Below, piece after piece: positions 26,313-35,437 of a stretch of 64,000 nt of DNA. The notes under the pieces were generated by a model. The model was not told where the DNA came from and did not search any database. It was given only the letters and a program-made list of their open reading frames with translations. Positions within the stretch are counted from its first letter, which is position 1. Each line of letters starts with the position of its first letter. A program made the translations under genes and the position numbers. The stretch lies in the NCBI RefSeq assembly GCF_003402235.1, contig NZ_QEWO01000004.1, positions 1 through 64,000 on the forward strand, in the 5' to 3' direction. Origin of the DNA: Parahaliea mediterranea. Lineage in GTDB: Bacteria; Pseudomonadota; Gammaproteobacteria; Pseudomonadales; Halieaceae.

Positions 26313-26927
26313 ATGGCGACCTCTAGCGAAGCGAACTGGCACTTCAACAAAACGGAACAACGCCGACTCAAGCGCGACATTGTGCTGAAAGTCGCCGCCG
26401 AGTGCTTCAATGAAAAGGGCATCAGCGGTACCTCCCTCAAGGACGTTGCCCGCAAGCTGAACATTACCGATGCCGCCCTTTACTACTATGTAAAAAACAA
26501 GGAAGAGCTGGTCACCCTGTGCTACATGCGCGCTCTGGATCTGGGTGAGCGGGCCCTGGATCGCGCCATGGAAGAAGGCAACACCTGCCTGGAACAACTG
26601 CAACTCTACCTGCGCTACCAGCTGGAAGAAGTGTGCGGCGAGAACGGGCCAGTGGCCATCCTGAGCGAGATTCCCGCCCTCAAGCCGGAGCACCAGAAAA
26701 CCATTCGCGCCCGCTCCAGCGCCCATACCAAGCGCATCACCCAGCTGCTGCTGGCCGGCATCAAGGAGGGCACTATCGCCACCGACGACCCGGCCATCAC
26801 CTGCGATGCCATCCTCGGCGCCGTGAACTGGACCCCCAAATGGTTCAAGACCACCTCCGGCCCCAGTGGCGAGCAGATCGCCGACGCCTTCATCCAGACT
26901 TTTACCCAGGGTCTGCTGCCGCGCTGA
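26313..26927 (+). CDS. TetR family regulator, candidate for the TTTAAT-N4-ATTAAA regulon
   Basis: A 204-residue repressor with an N-terminal TetR helix-turn-helix (RDIVLKVAAECFNEKGISGT then LKDVARKLNITDAALYYYVK, about 21-68) and a ligand domain with a TetR_C-like end. It lies between two acyl-CoA synthetase genes. The region upstream has only one half-site (TTTAAT at 26167-26172 followed by GCAC), while full operators lie at 27097 and elsewhere. As the only TetR gene in the window it is the best candidate to bind those sites, presumably released by an acyl-CoA or its free acid. This assignment is inference. Confidence 0.85.
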   Translation: MATSSEANWHFNKTEQRRLKRDIVLKVAAECFNEKGISGTSLKDVARKLNITDAALYYYVKNKEELVTLCYMRALDLGERALDRAMEEGNTCLEQLQLYLRYQLEEVCGENGPVAILSEIPALKPEHQKTIRARSSAHTKRITQLLLAGIKEGTIATDDPAITCDAILGAVNWTPKWFKTTSGPSGEQIADAFIQTFTQGLLPR

Positions 26928-27096
26928 CCGCAACCTTCCCTCCCCGCCCTGACCCAGGCGGGCGCTTGGGACCGGCCCGCCACAACCCCTGCAACCAGTG
27001 AGATTGACCGCTTTCGGTGACAGAAAGTGGCTCGCCTTGCCTGCGCCCCCGCTGACTGCGCTAATGACTGGGCGCACAACCGCTTCAGGCCAAGAT

Positions 27097-27112
27097 TTTA
27101 ATGCACATTAAA
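27097..27112 (+). promoter_or_regulatory. Operator TTTAAT-N4-ATTAAA before the second synthetase
   Basis: Exact copy (TTTAAT GCAC ATTAAA) 57 bp before the ATG of the synthetase at 27169. A TAGTAT/TATATT -10-like stretch follows at 27119-27129. The GCAC core is also found after the lone half-site at 26167, upstream of the TetR gene. Confidence 0.7.
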
Positions 27113-27168
27113 TCTGGTTAGTATATATTCAAGTTTTACAATAACAGCACCCACCGGAGGCCCACCGC

Positions 27169-28764
27169 ATGACCTTCGACATCAAGCCCCCCCTGCTACC
27201 GGAACTGGTTGCCCTGCACGGGCGCTGGTACCCAAACAAGCTCGCCGTCATTGACGAGCACAGCAGCCTGACCTGGCACGAACTCGATCAGCGCTCCAAT
27301 GCCGTAGCGAATGGCTTGCTGGCACAGGGCCTCGGCCGCGGCGACGGCGTAGCTATCCTGATGAGCAATCGCGTGGAATACGTGGAAGTGCTTTACGGCG
27401 TATTCAAAGCCGGCGCTGTAGCGGTACCGCTGAACCTTGCCGTGAGTGCCAAAGGCCTGGCCGGAATGATGTCCGATGCTGGGACCCGGGCGGCCTTCTT
27501 TACCGGACAGGAGTACGAAAAGGTCGCGACACAACTGTCAGGCTTGCCCCAGTTGCAAAGCCGACTGGTGCTGTCTGAAACAGACAGTGCAACGGCGCTC
27601 GCGGGCACCACTGACTATCGCGAATGGCGACGCTCTCAATCGACACAGGCACCCCGCGTCACTATCGGCGATGACGATCCCTGCAACATCATCTACAGCT
27701 CAGGCACTACCGGGGTTCCCAAAGGAATCAAGCACCTGCACCGGCGCCGCGCCCAGTCCATGTACGAGCTTGCGCTGGCCCACCGCTACCACTACGGCGC
27801 AGTGGCCATCTGCCCGATTGGGCTGTACTCCAATATCGCCTGGGCCTCCCTGTTCTGTTCGCTGATTGTTGGTGGCACCTGTGTGATTCAAAAAGCCTTC
27901 GATGCCAGCCAGTGGATAGATGCCGTGCGCGAGCACCAGGTAACCCACACTATGATGGTGCCGTTGATGTTCCAGCGCGTGCTGGAAGCCCGGAATTTCA
28001 GGCCTGAATCCGTGGCCAGTCTTCAGGCAATTATCTCCGGTGGCTCCCCACTGTATGAGCAACTCAAGCGCCAGGTGGCGGAACAGTTCCGCTGCGCAGT
28101 GATCGAACTCTACGGCCTCACTGAGGGCTTTATGACCACCCTGCAGCCCGAGGAAGCCGAGGGGCGGCTAGGCTCTGTGGGCAAGCCGGTGCGGGGCCAC
28201 GACTATCTGATCGTCGATGACCACGACCAACCGCTACCCTGGGGTGCCACTGGCGAGATTTGCGTACGCTCGGTGCACTGGATGGTCGAGTATCACAACC
28301 GACCCGATGCGACCCAGGAAACCAATTACATCGACAACCAAGGTCGACAGTGGCTACGCACCGGCGATATCGGGCGGGTTGACGAAGAGGGCTATCTATA
28401 CATAGTCGATCGCAAGAAGGACATGATTCTATCGGGTGGTCAAAACATCTACCCCGCCGATATCGAATCGGTGATGGTGACTCACCCGGCCGTGTCCGAG
28501 GTAGCCGTGATCGGCATCGCCGACGCTACCTGGGGCGAAACCCCTATCGCCCTGGTGGTGCTGCGCGCTGGCCAGAACTGCCCGGACGCCTCGACACTCA
28601 CGACCTGGACCAACGAACGCGTGGGGCGCCGACAGAAAATTCGCACCGTCTACTTCCGCGATGATCTGCCCCGCAATCCCAACGGCAAGATTCTCAAGCG
28701 CGAGCTGCGCGCTGAGTACGAAACGCAATCCAGCACTGCCCAAAAGGAGCAAGAACATGCCTGA
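27169..28764 (+). CDS. Acyl-CoA synthetase (AMP-forming)
   Basis: 531-residue CoA ligase with IYSSGTTGVPKGIKH near 173-187, YGLTEGFMTT near 317, RTGDIGRVDEEGYLYIVDRK near 400 and the C-terminal NGKILKRELR near 505-514. The active-site layout is complete. Codon choice is visibly less GC-biased than in the neighbouring housekeeping genes (many gtc/gat/cta/ata codons), a hint of separate origin. It shares a transcript with the VOC gene, which starts 8 bases before its stop, and is controlled by the palindrome at 27097. Substrate not known. Confidence 0.88.
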   Translation: MTFDIKPPLLPELVALHGRWYPNKLAVIDEHSSLTWHELDQRSNAVANGLLAQGLGRGDGVAILMSNRVEYVEVLYGVFKAGAVAVPLNLAVSAKGLAGMMSDAGTRAAFFTGQEYEKVATQLSGLPQLQSRLVLSETDSATALAGTTDYREWRRSQSTQAPRVTIGDDDPCNIIYSSGTTGVPKGIKHLHRRRAQSMYELALAHRYHYGAVAICPIGLYSNIAWASLFCSLIVGGTCVIQKAFDASQWIDAVREHQVTHTMMVPLMFQRVLEARNFRPESVASLQAIISGGSPLYEQLKRQVAEQFRCAVIELYGLTEGFMTTLQPEEAEGRLGSVGKPVRGHDYLIVDDHDQPLPWGATGEICVRSVHWMVEYHNRPDATQETNYIDNQGRQWLRTGDIGRVDEEGYLYIVDRKKDMILSGGQNIYPADIESVMVTHPAVSEVAVIGIADATWGETPIALVVLRAGQNCPDASTLTTWTNERVGRRQKIRTVYFRDDLPRNPNGKILKRELRAEYETQSSTAQKEQEHA

Positions 28765-29326
28765 TGCAAAACGCCCACTGAAAGCCATCAATAACGTTCA
28801 CCACACCGCCTATGGCTGCCGCGACGCCGACCAGACCATCTGGTTCTACGAAGAAATCCTGGGACTGAAACTGGCCGCCGCCTTCAGCTCCGAGAATGAA
28901 CCCGGCAGCGGCAACGAAAACCCCTTCCTGCACATCTTCTTTGAGATGCCCGATGGTAACTACGTGGCCTTCTTCGACGCCCCGGAGACCATTGAGAACG
29001 ACTGGCTACAGCGCAAGCACAGTTTTGAAATGCATTTGGCCTTTGAAGTGGAAAGCGAAGAGGCCATGCTGGAATGGCAGGCCTACATCAACGCCAAGGG
29101 TAAATCCTGCCTGGGCCCGGTCGACCACGGCTTCGTGAAGTCGGTCTATATGTATGACCCTAACGGCATCCAGGTGGAAATCACCGCACGATCCGCGCGT
29201 TATGCCGAGTTAATGGCGCATGAGTTGGCCGAGTCCCGCGCCAATATTGAGGACTGGAATCGCAAAAAGCGCGCCTTTAAGGAAGAAAAGTTCGGCGCCG
29301 ACAACCTCGACAAGCGCGCGGGTTAA
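28757..29326 (+). CDS. VOC (glyoxalase/dioxygenase fold) protein
   Basis: A 189-residue vicinal-oxygen-chelate protein. Metal-ligand candidates are His16 (NNVHHTAYGC), a His in EMHLAFEV and the Glu in GIQVEITAR, the order expected for extradiol dioxygenase/glyoxalase-type sites. A C-terminal helical tail of about 35 residues follows. AAGGAGC precedes the ATG at 28757, and the start overlaps the synthetase stop. Possible roles include ring-cleavage dioxygenase, epimerase or isomerase of an acyl-CoA; sequence alone does not decide. Confidence 0.82.
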   Translation: MPDAKRPLKAINNVHHTAYGCRDADQTIWFYEEILGLKLAAAFSSENEPGSGNENPFLHIFFEMPDGNYVAFFDAPETIENDWLQRKHSFEMHLAFEVESEEAMLEWQAYINAKGKSCLGPVDHGFVKSVYMYDPNGIQVEITARSARYAELMAHELAESRANIEDWNRKKRAFKEEKFGADNLDKRAG

Positions 29327-29337
29327 ACCGCCGCGGC

Positions 29338-29742
29338 TCAGACCCGCGGCGAATCCTGGGCCGTCATTGCACTTAGCATCTCAGCCATTTTCTGGTGCAC
29401 GAGGTTGACGGCTTTCAAGGGCCGCAGCATCACCTTGAAGTCGTCTATCTCGCCACGGTTGTTCCAGTGAATGATATCCACGCCATTGATGACAATGCCG
29501 TCGATTTCCGTCTGGAATTCCAGCATCGCATCCTGCTCGCCACGAATCTCCCGCAGGTAGCGGAAGCTGTCGTTCCCAAGCACCACAAAGGCAGCCCCGA
29601 GGTAGGCTGCGGTCAGTGCCCGGCCGCGCTGGGGGCTGTGCACCACCGGTGAGTGAAACACTGCATCCTCCGCCAACAGAGTATTCAGGCCTTCAACATT
29701 CCCGGTTTCGAGCAGCCGGTGCCATTGATCGATAACGTGCAT
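29338..29742 (-). CDS. SnoaL/NTF2-like protein
   Basis: A 134-residue protein with the cone-shaped NTF2-like pattern HRLLETGNVEGLNTLLAEDA, then a beta-rich half with HWNNRGEIDDFKVMLRP. Members act as steroid isomerases, polyketide cyclases or dehydratases, or are non-catalytic; the acidic D/H pair of ketosteroid isomerase is not clearly placed. The ATG at 29742 has a strong AGGAGGA site 7 bases upstream; an extra 7-codon extension is rejected. It is convergent with the VOC gene. A truncated relative lies at 32287. Confidence 0.8.
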   Translation of the reverse strand: MHVIDQWHRLLETGNVEGLNTLLAEDAVFHSPVVHSPQRGRALTAAYLGAAFVVLGNDSFRYLREIRGEQDAMLEFQTEIDGIVINGVDIIHWNNRGEIDDFKVMLRPLKAVNLVHQKMAEMLSAMTAQDSPRV

Positions 29743-29823
29743 GGGACATTCCTCCTGTAACAAACTGCGAGGGTAGCAGAGATTGCCGGTACCTATCTGC
29801 GCAAGCCGAAACCGGCCCCAGCA

Positions 29824-29849
29824 TAAAAAAACGCCGGCGGTGCCGGCGT
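29824..29849 (-). terminator. Rho-independent terminator of the TonB receptor gene
   Basis: On the minus strand an 8-bp perfect stem, ACGCCGGC with loop ACC and GCCGGCGT, is followed by a run of seven T. It lies 32 bp past the stop of the minus-strand TonB receptor gene (29881). Confidence 0.88.
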
Positions 29850-29880
29850 CAAGCTCTCGGAGGGAGGGTGCAATCGTGCA

Positions 29881-32103
29881 TCAGAAGTTGATGATCAGCT
29901 CCACCCCCAGCTCCCGCGGGGGCTGATAGAACTGGGTGATCGGGTTGGCACCGGTCACCACAGCGCCGGAGATGACTTCCTCGTCGGTCAGGTTTTTGCC
30001 ATACACCGTCAGTTTGTAGCGCTCATCAGTGTCCGTGTAAGAAATGTTGGCGTTTACCAGCGCCACCTCGTCGCGGTAGAAGGCATCGTCCAACGCACGA
30101 CCCCAGGTATTGTAACGGTCGGTATAGCGCACATCGCCGTGCAGGCTGAAGATGCCAATGCCGGTCACCAGGTCGTAATCCAGCAACAGACTGGCACTGA
30201 GCTCCGGTGCGTTGGGCAGTGGCAGGTCAGTCTGGTCTTCGGCGATCAGCCACTGACCGGGAGAAAACTCCAACTCAAAGCCGCCGCAGTTGGAGGGCAT
30301 GTAGGCGGAAGCGCCATCCGTGTCATCGCAGAAATCATTGTACTCCGCATCCAGGTAGCCCACGTTAAAGCCCACCTGCAGGTTCTCCACCGGCAGTACC
30401 AGCAGCTCCAGCTCAACGCCGGCAATTTCCGCCTCGGCGACATTGGTGGTGATGCTTTCTGCCCGTACCGAACCGGGCCGTTGCACGCCCTGCTGCAGAT
30501 CCTCGTATTCGTTGAGGAAGATGGCCCCATTCACACGCAGGCGCCGGTCCCACCAGTCGCTTTTGATACCCAGCTCATAGGCGGTTACCGTCTCTTCGTC
30601 GTAGGGGCCCACCAGTTCCGGCAGGGTGGCGCGGGAGTTGTAGCCACCGCCCTTGTAGCCCTGCGACACCGAGCCATACAGCAGTATGTCGTCCGACAGC
30701 TGGTATTCCAGGGCCACCTTGGGCGAGAAGTTGGTCCAGCTGTCGTCTTTCTCGGCAATGAACGATGACGTCACCACACCGTTGGTCAGCGAATCGCTTT
30801 CGAGCGTGTAGTTCTTCTCATCACGCGTGTAGCGGCCGCCGACGGTCAGCGTCCAGTCGTCCAGAAAGGTGTAGTCCGCCTGGGCGAATACTGCCGAGGA
30901 TTCGGAATCCTGCGAGTTGGTGCCGAAGCTGCCGATCACAGCCGGGGCGGTGAACACGCCAACATCGTTCACCTGCTGCCACTTATCCTGGTTGTAATAC
31001 AGCCCCACCACGTAGTGGAAGTCGTTGCCGATGGTGCTGTCCCAGCGCAGTTCAGCGCTCTGGGTGTCACCCTGGAAGTCACGCTGCACGTTCAGGTTCT
31101 GGTTGGGAATAACGCCCGGATTGTCGGTGCCGTCAAAGTCACCCCGGTTGTAATAGTCGAGGTTCCTGTTGCCGAGCACTGCGGTTATTTTGCCGGCGTC
31201 CAAGTGCCAATTGGCCTCAACGGTGGTGCCGGTGGTGGTGGTCTGGGTTTCGGGGTCGAAATTCAGCGCCGCCTTGTACACATCGCCCTGGATGGCCTCC
31301 ACCGCCGTGCTGTGGCCACCCGGGCCAAGCACTTCGTCGTCGGTGTAATCGGCAATCACTGTCACATCAAAGGTGTCGCTGGGCTCGAACTTCAGCGCAC
31401 CGCGCAGCGACTTAACCTCCTGTGCCATCAGTGTGGTTCCGGTGGTGATGTTCTCCATGTAGCCGTCGTAGTCGCGGTAGGCGCCAGCCAGTTTGGCGGA
31501 GAACATATCGTTGGCAAAGCGGTTGCTGTTGACCTGGAATTTGTAGTGCTGCAGGCCGTTCTCGCCGGCGGTGGCGCTCACCTTGCCGCCAAATTCACCA
31601 GTGGGGCGGGCGGTGGTGACGTTAATGGTACCCGCCAGGTTGTTTTTACCAAACAGGGTGCCCTGGGGGCCGCGGATCACCTCAATGCGGTCAATGTCGA
31701 ACATATCCAGCATGGTGCCTGCAACAAAGGGCACATAGACCCCGTCGATAATCATGCTGGTTTTCGGGTCGCTGTTGGGGTCCGGATCGGAGTGGTTCAT
31801 GCCGCGAATGGAGAACATGGGCACGTTTGGCACCAGGCCCTGGGTCTGCAGGATGATGTTGGGCGCAATGCCGTTGATGGTGGTGATGTCGGTACCGCCA
31901 ACGCGCTCCACCATGTCGCCGGTAAAGGCCGCCATGGAGATGGGCACATCCTGGATGCTCTCCTCCCGCTTCTGGGCGGTAACAACAACTTCTTCGAGTG
32001 TGGGCGCCATCTGGGCCTGCGACTGGCTTGCTGTCAGAGTCAGCAGGGCTGTGGCCAGCAGTGTCAGCGAGTGGCGAGGGCAGAGAAGGACAGGGTAATC
32101 CAT
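29881..32103 (-). CDS. TonB-dependent receptor 1
   Basis: A 740-residue outer-membrane uptake receptor with a signal peptide (cleavage near SQSQAQ), a TonB-box-like EEVVVTAQKREES near 36-48, a plug (IRGMNHSDPDPNSD, VEVIRGPQGTLFGKNNLAG-type segment near 140) and a 22-strand barrel ending in a C-terminal Phe (GVELIINF). The FGKNNLAGTINVTTARP signature puts it with receptors of the sphingomonad/marine catabolic type rather than siderophore receptors. The promoter region at 32104-32286 carries an exact TTTAAT-N4-ATTAAA operator; a terminator follows the gene. Likely imports the bulky substrate degraded by this cluster (inference). Confidence 0.92.
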   Translation of the reverse strand: MDYPVLLCPRHSLTLLATALLTLTASQSQAQMAPTLEEVVVTAQKREESIQDVPISMAAFTGDMVERVGGTDITTINGIAPNIILQTQGLVPNVPMFSIRGMNHSDPDPNSDPKTSMIIDGVYVPFVAGTMLDMFDIDRIEVIRGPQGTLFGKNNLAGTINVTTARPTGEFGGKVSATAGENGLQHYKFQVNSNRFANDMFSAKLAGAYRDYDGYMENITTGTTLMAQEVKSLRGALKFEPSDTFDVTVIADYTDDEVLGPGGHSTAVEAIQGDVYKAALNFDPETQTTTTGTTVEANWHLDAGKITAVLGNRNLDYYNRGDFDGTDNPGVIPNQNLNVQRDFQGDTQSAELRWDSTIGNDFHYVVGLYYNQDKWQQVNDVGVFTAPAVIGSFGTNSQDSESSAVFAQADYTFLDDWTLTVGGRYTRDEKNYTLESDSLTNGVVTSSFIAEKDDSWTNFSPKVALEYQLSDDILLYGSVSQGYKGGGYNSRATLPELVGPYDEETVTAYELGIKSDWWDRRLRVNGAIFLNEYEDLQQGVQRPGSVRAESITTNVAEAEIAGVELELLVLPVENLQVGFNVGYLDAEYNDFCDDTDGASAYMPSNCGGFELEFSPGQWLIAEDQTDLPLPNAPELSASLLLDYDLVTGIGIFSLHGDVRYTDRYNTWGRALDDAFYRDEVALVNANISYTDTDERYKLTVYGKNLTDEEVISGAVVTGANPITQFYQPPRELGVELIINF

Positions 32104-32203
32104 AGGGTGTACTCCCTTGATCGTTATGGTTATGCAACTGACAGGCCCGTGGGCAGGCCGCCATGACTTAATACTAAATTTATCTTGCGGTGATTAAAAT
32201 GTA

Positions 32204-32219
32204 TTTAATCCACATTAAA
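32204..32219 (-). promoter_or_regulatory. Operator TTTAAT-N4-ATTAAA in the receptor 1 promoter
   Basis: Exact copy (TTTAAT CCAC ATTAAA), 101 bp before the receptor start. On the minus strand it fills the spacer between TTGACA (32220-32225) and ACATTT (32197-32202). An adjacent inverted pair GATTAAA/TTTAATC (32192-32210) overlaps it, so two dimers might bind. The right flank ATTAAATGTCAAG is identical to that of the site at 8420. Confidence 0.72.
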
Positions 32220-32286
32220 TGTCAAGTATTCTTTTTCTCCACATCCCGGGGTCCGACGTCACCGGGCGCCCGAACGGAGGATAAAA

Positions 32287-32406
32287 ATGACACCGGAGAG
32301 CACCCTGCGCCTGGCAGCGCGTTTTTTCGATTGCGTGGAAGCCGGGGATATTGATGGATTGATCAGTTGCTACGCCCATGTCGCCGAGTTTCGAAAGTTC
32401 GCGTGA
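32287..32406 (+). pseudogene. Truncated SnoaL-like gene remnant
   Basis: A 39-codon frame with a good GGAGG site starts at an ATG (32287) and reads RLAARFFDCVEAGDIDGLIS then CYA. This is the first helix pair of SnoaL/NTF2-like proteins. It then diverges and stops at 32404. The remaining two thirds of the domain are absent. An intact but different SnoaL-like gene lies at 29338. Probably a decayed gene; alternatively a very short peptide. A weak hairpin with five T follows (32416-32437). Confidence 0.6.
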
Positions 32407-32537
32407 CGCTTTCACCCGGCATTCGCCGGCGCTTTTTCCTGATCCGGTCGCCTGAGGCCAGCGCTGTCCACTGCGCTGTTCATTGCACTTGTCACTGCGC
32501 TTGCCAGCACCCCGAAGGTGAGCTAACCTTCAATCAA

Positions 32538-32553
32538 TTTAAGATATATTAAA
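32538..32553 (+). promoter_or_regulatory. Near-exact operator before TonB receptor 2
   Basis: TTTAAG ATAT ATTAAA differs from the exact operators at one base and lies 157 bp before the ATG of receptor 2. The stretch 32438-32537 between it and the SnoaL remnant holds short imperfect repeats of CACTGCGCTG but no gene. Confidence 0.5.
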
Positions 32554-32709
32554 ATAATTGCGGGGGCCACAAAATCGCGCCATCGAAGCAGGCGGCAATA
32601 CCCGATACCACCACGCCCACCTGCCTGTGCGCAGGCCGGCTCAACGCCCGGCCACGCCGGGCGGGGGCTCAGGCAAACCACTTTTCATAACGATAACAGG
32701 AGAGAAGTC

Positions 32710-35133
32710 ATGCCCTACCCAACCCGCCCCGCCGCCCTTGGCGGGGGCCTCTGCGCCCTTGCCGCCGCCGTGCTGACCACCTCGTTACTACCCGCCCGGG
32801 CCGCGGCCCAGGACAGCGCCGGCAACGCCGAAGACCATCGCGTGATCGAGGAAGTGATCGTCAGCGTGCGCTACCGCGAGGAGAGCCTGCAAACGGTGCC
32901 AAGTGCGGTAACGGCCTTCGACACCGGCATGCTGGAGGACATTGTGGCACTGGACTTCCAGGACTTGAGCCGCCCGTCGCCGAACGTGAATATCCAGCAG
33001 GTGAACCAGTTTCCCAACGCCGCCGCTGTGCACATCCGCGGCATCGGCGACCAGCGCATTGAGTCCACCGAAGAGCCGCGTGCGGGTATCTCCATCGACG
33101 GCCTGTTCTTTACCCGGCCGGGTTCCAGCAACATCGACTTCTTTGACCTGGCCTCGGTGCAGATACTGCGCGGCCCCACCGGGGTGAATTTTGGCAAGAA
33201 CAGCCTCGCTGGCGGCATGGCGGTGGAAACCATCCAGCCCAGCGGTGAACTCGGTGGCAAGGTCGATGTGAACATCGGCAACTACGGCCGCGAGGAATAC
33301 CGGATGGCGGTGGACTCGCCAAAAATCGCCGATTGGGCCTTCCGCCTGTCCTACCTGTACAAGCAGTACGACGGCCACTTCAAAAACCGCTTTGACGGCA
33401 CGCCACGCGGTGCCTTCGGTGTACCCGAGGACTTCACCCTGCCCATCGCCAAGGAACTGGGCGCCGAAGACGTCAGCTCCGGGCGCCTGCAGGGTTTGTG
33501 GACACCCAGCGACAATGTCGACCTGCGCCTGATCTACAACTGGGTGCGCGACAAGAGCGACCCGACCCCGGGCGATACCGCCTCCGACGACGGCTCAGAC
33601 CCGCGTTTTCCCGCCCAGTTGGCCTGCATACTGCAGGAGGGTTGCCCGGAACCCGATGACGGCCCCTACCGCCTTGGCCGCGACTACTACTCGCGCTCCG
33701 ACATTGACCAGGACGCCTTCACCGGCATCCTCAACTGGGACTTCGGCGGTGTGGCGATGACGGCCATCGCCGGCTATATCGAAACCGATGACCTGTTCCT
33801 GAACGACTTTGACCAGACCGAGTTTTTCTTCTTCCCGACCTCCCGCGACCAGACCCACGACCAGACCAGCTTCGAGCTGCGCTTTACCAACAGCGACGAC
33901 AGCGGCAGGCTGGACTGGGTCGTGGGCGCCTTCTATATGGAGCAGGAACATGAACTGACCCAGAACTTCCCGACCCTTGGCTTTACCGCCGGTGATACCT
34001 TTTTCGCCACCGCCGACTACACCACCCAGAAAGCCGAGAGCCAGGCGCTGTTCGGCCAGGTGATCTACGCCATTAACGACCGTTTGAACCTGACCGCTGG
34101 CCTGCGCTACACCGATGAGCAAAAGGACTTCTACCGCGACCCAGCCATTTCCACACCCGCCATCACCTACGACCCCAACACTCACTTCAGCTACAGCGAC
34201 GCCCGGGCACTGGCGCGGCAGGATCTGTCGGACGACATACTCAGCGACCTGGACACCGACCACACCGACTACAAACTGGCGCTGGACTACCAGCTGGGTG
34301 ACAACGCCATGGTGTACGGGCAGGTGGCTACCGGCTTCAAGGCCGGCGAATTTGGCGCCCGCGCCAACTCACCGGAAACCGCCCTGCCCACCGATGACGA
34401 AGAGGCGATTTCCTACGAAATCGGCCTGAAGTCGGAACTGTGGGACAACCGGCTGCGCCTGAACCTGGCGGCCTTCTGGGCCAGTTACGAGAACCTGCAA
34501 TTCGGGGTTTTTGTGCCCAGCGCCAACGTCACCGGCCAGGAGACCCTGAACCAGAACGTGGGCGAGGCCACCACCAAGGGCATTGAACTGGACCTCAGCG
34601 CCTCGCTGACCGATCGCCTGACCGTGAACCTCAACGCGGGCTACCTGGATGCCAGCTACGACGAGTTCTGCGCCGACCTCAACGGCGCCAGTGCCTATCC
34701 CACCCCGCCCACATCCAGCTGCGGCAGCGTAACCGCCCTGACCGACGGCACCTATCTAGTAGAAGAGGACCAGTCGGACCTGGAACTGTCCCGGGCCCCG
34801 AGCTACAACTACCACGTCAGCGGCGAGTACGACCTGCCGCTGCCCGATGGCTGGGGCGGCCTGGTGGCGCTGTTGTCCTACACCTACAGCGACGAGTACT
34901 TCTCTGACTCCACCATCAATCACCCCAAGGGCAAGACCGGTGGCTTTGGCACCTGGGACGGCAGCCTGGCCTGGAGCAACAGCAGCCGCGCCCTGCGGGT
35001 GGCCCTGTGGGGCAAAAACCTGACCGATGAGGAGGAGGTATCCGGGCTGACCCCCACCGCCAACTTCTTCAACCAGCGCTTCTGGTATCCGCCGCGCACC
35101 TACGGCGTGAACCTCAGCTACACCTTCGAGTAG
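32710..35133 (+). CDS. TonB-dependent receptor 2
   Basis: An 807-residue outer-membrane receptor. The signal peptide ends near ARAAAQ; the plug has IEEVIVSVRYREESLQTVP near 46-64, HIRGIGDQR and LRGPTGVNFGKNSLAG; the barrel ends YGVNLSYTFE with an aromatic residue near the C terminus. Loops contain cysteine pairs (ACILQEGC). It is divergent from receptor 1 across a 606-bp region with operators and a SnoaL remnant. ACAGGAGAG precedes the ATG. It belongs to the same broad family as receptors 1 and 3 but is clearly different, so it may take a related but distinct molecule. Confidence 0.92.
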   Translation: MPYPTRPAALGGGLCALAAAVLTTSLLPARAAAQDSAGNAEDHRVIEEVIVSVRYREESLQTVPSAVTAFDTGMLEDIVALDFQDLSRPSPNVNIQQVNQFPNAAAVHIRGIGDQRIESTEEPRAGISIDGLFFTRPGSSNIDFFDLASVQILRGPTGVNFGKNSLAGGMAVETIQPSGELGGKVDVNIGNYGREEYRMAVDSPKIADWAFRLSYLYKQYDGHFKNRFDGTPRGAFGVPEDFTLPIAKELGAEDVSSGRLQGLWTPSDNVDLRLIYNWVRDKSDPTPGDTASDDGSDPRFPAQLACILQEGCPEPDDGPYRLGRDYYSRSDIDQDAFTGILNWDFGGVAMTAIAGYIETDDLFLNDFDQTEFFFFPTSRDQTHDQTSFELRFTNSDDSGRLDWVVGAFYMEQEHELTQNFPTLGFTAGDTFFATADYTTQKAESQALFGQVIYAINDRLNLTAGLRYTDEQKDFYRDPAISTPAITYDPNTHFSYSDARALARQDLSDDILSDLDTDHTDYKLALDYQLGDNAMVYGQVATGFKAGEFGARANSPETALPTDDEEAISYEIGLKSELWDNRLRLNLAAFWASYENLQFGVFVPSANVTGQETLNQNVGEATTKGIELDLSASLTDRLTVNLNAGYLDASYDEFCADLNGASAYPTPPTSSCGSVTALTDGTYLVEEDQSDLELSRAPSYNYHVSGEYDLPLPDGWGGLVALLSYTYSDEYFSDSTINHPKGKTGGFGTWDGSLAWSNSSRALRVALWGKNLTDEEEVSGLTPTANFFNQRFWYPPRTYGVNLSYTFE

Positions 35134-35143
35134 GCACTACCAC

Positions 35144-35174
35144 GTCCGGCAGTCAGCACTGCAGGCTGCCGGAC
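35144..35174 (+). terminator. Probable terminator after TonB receptor 2
   Basis: A 9-bp perfect inverted repeat, GTCCGGCAG ... CTGCCGGAC, with a 13-base loop starts 10 bp after the stop codon and is followed by TTCTC. The T-run is poor, so termination may be weak. The rest of 35134-35437 holds no gene but two TGTCAAT palindromes. Confidence 0.5.
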
Positions 35175-35349
35175 TTCTCGCCCCCTACTTACTCTGCCCC
35201 ACGCTCCCCTGCTGCCCTTTCGCAGCGGCGGCCCCGCACCAACGTCCACAACACCTGATGCCAGCACGCTCCAGTGTCGCCCACTCTGAAGAGGGAGCAG
35301 GAGCATCACCACCGACACCCGCTTGCCCAGCATTTTATTAGCCTATTTT

Positions 35350-35366
35350 TGTCAATCTAATTGACA
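35350..35366 (+). promoter_or_regulatory. Operator TGTCAAT-N3-ATTGACA over the -35 box
   Basis: Perfect inverted repeat TGTCAAT CTA ATTGACA. Its right arm contains TTGACA (35361-35366), which pairs with CAGAAT at 35384-35389 at 17 bp to form a good promoter for the hydroxylase gene. A protein here would cover the -35 element. Confidence 0.7.
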
Positions 35367-35396
35367 CACATAAAAAGCAGGCACAGAATCCGTTTA

Positions 35397-35413
35397 TGTC
35401 AATCTAGTTGACG
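35397..35413 (+). promoter_or_regulatory. Second TGTCAAT-type operator at the expected start of transcription
   Basis: TGTCAATCTAGTTGACG is a near copy (two changes) of the operator at 35350, 47 bp centre to centre. It lies where transcription from the -35/-10 pair at 35361/35384 should begin and 25 bp before the hydroxylase ATG. Confidence 0.65.
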
Positions 35414-35437
35414 ACAAACCCAGCCATCGGAGCCCCC

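Noticed and set aside
26940-27060. Hairpin CCCGCC/GGCGGG after the TetR gene as a terminator
   Set aside because: Only a 6-bp stem, no T-run and a GC-rich background; not distinguishable from chance.
32460-32515. CRISPR-like or tandem array of CACTGCGCTG motifs
   Set aside because: Units are short, imperfect and unevenly spaced; no array structure.
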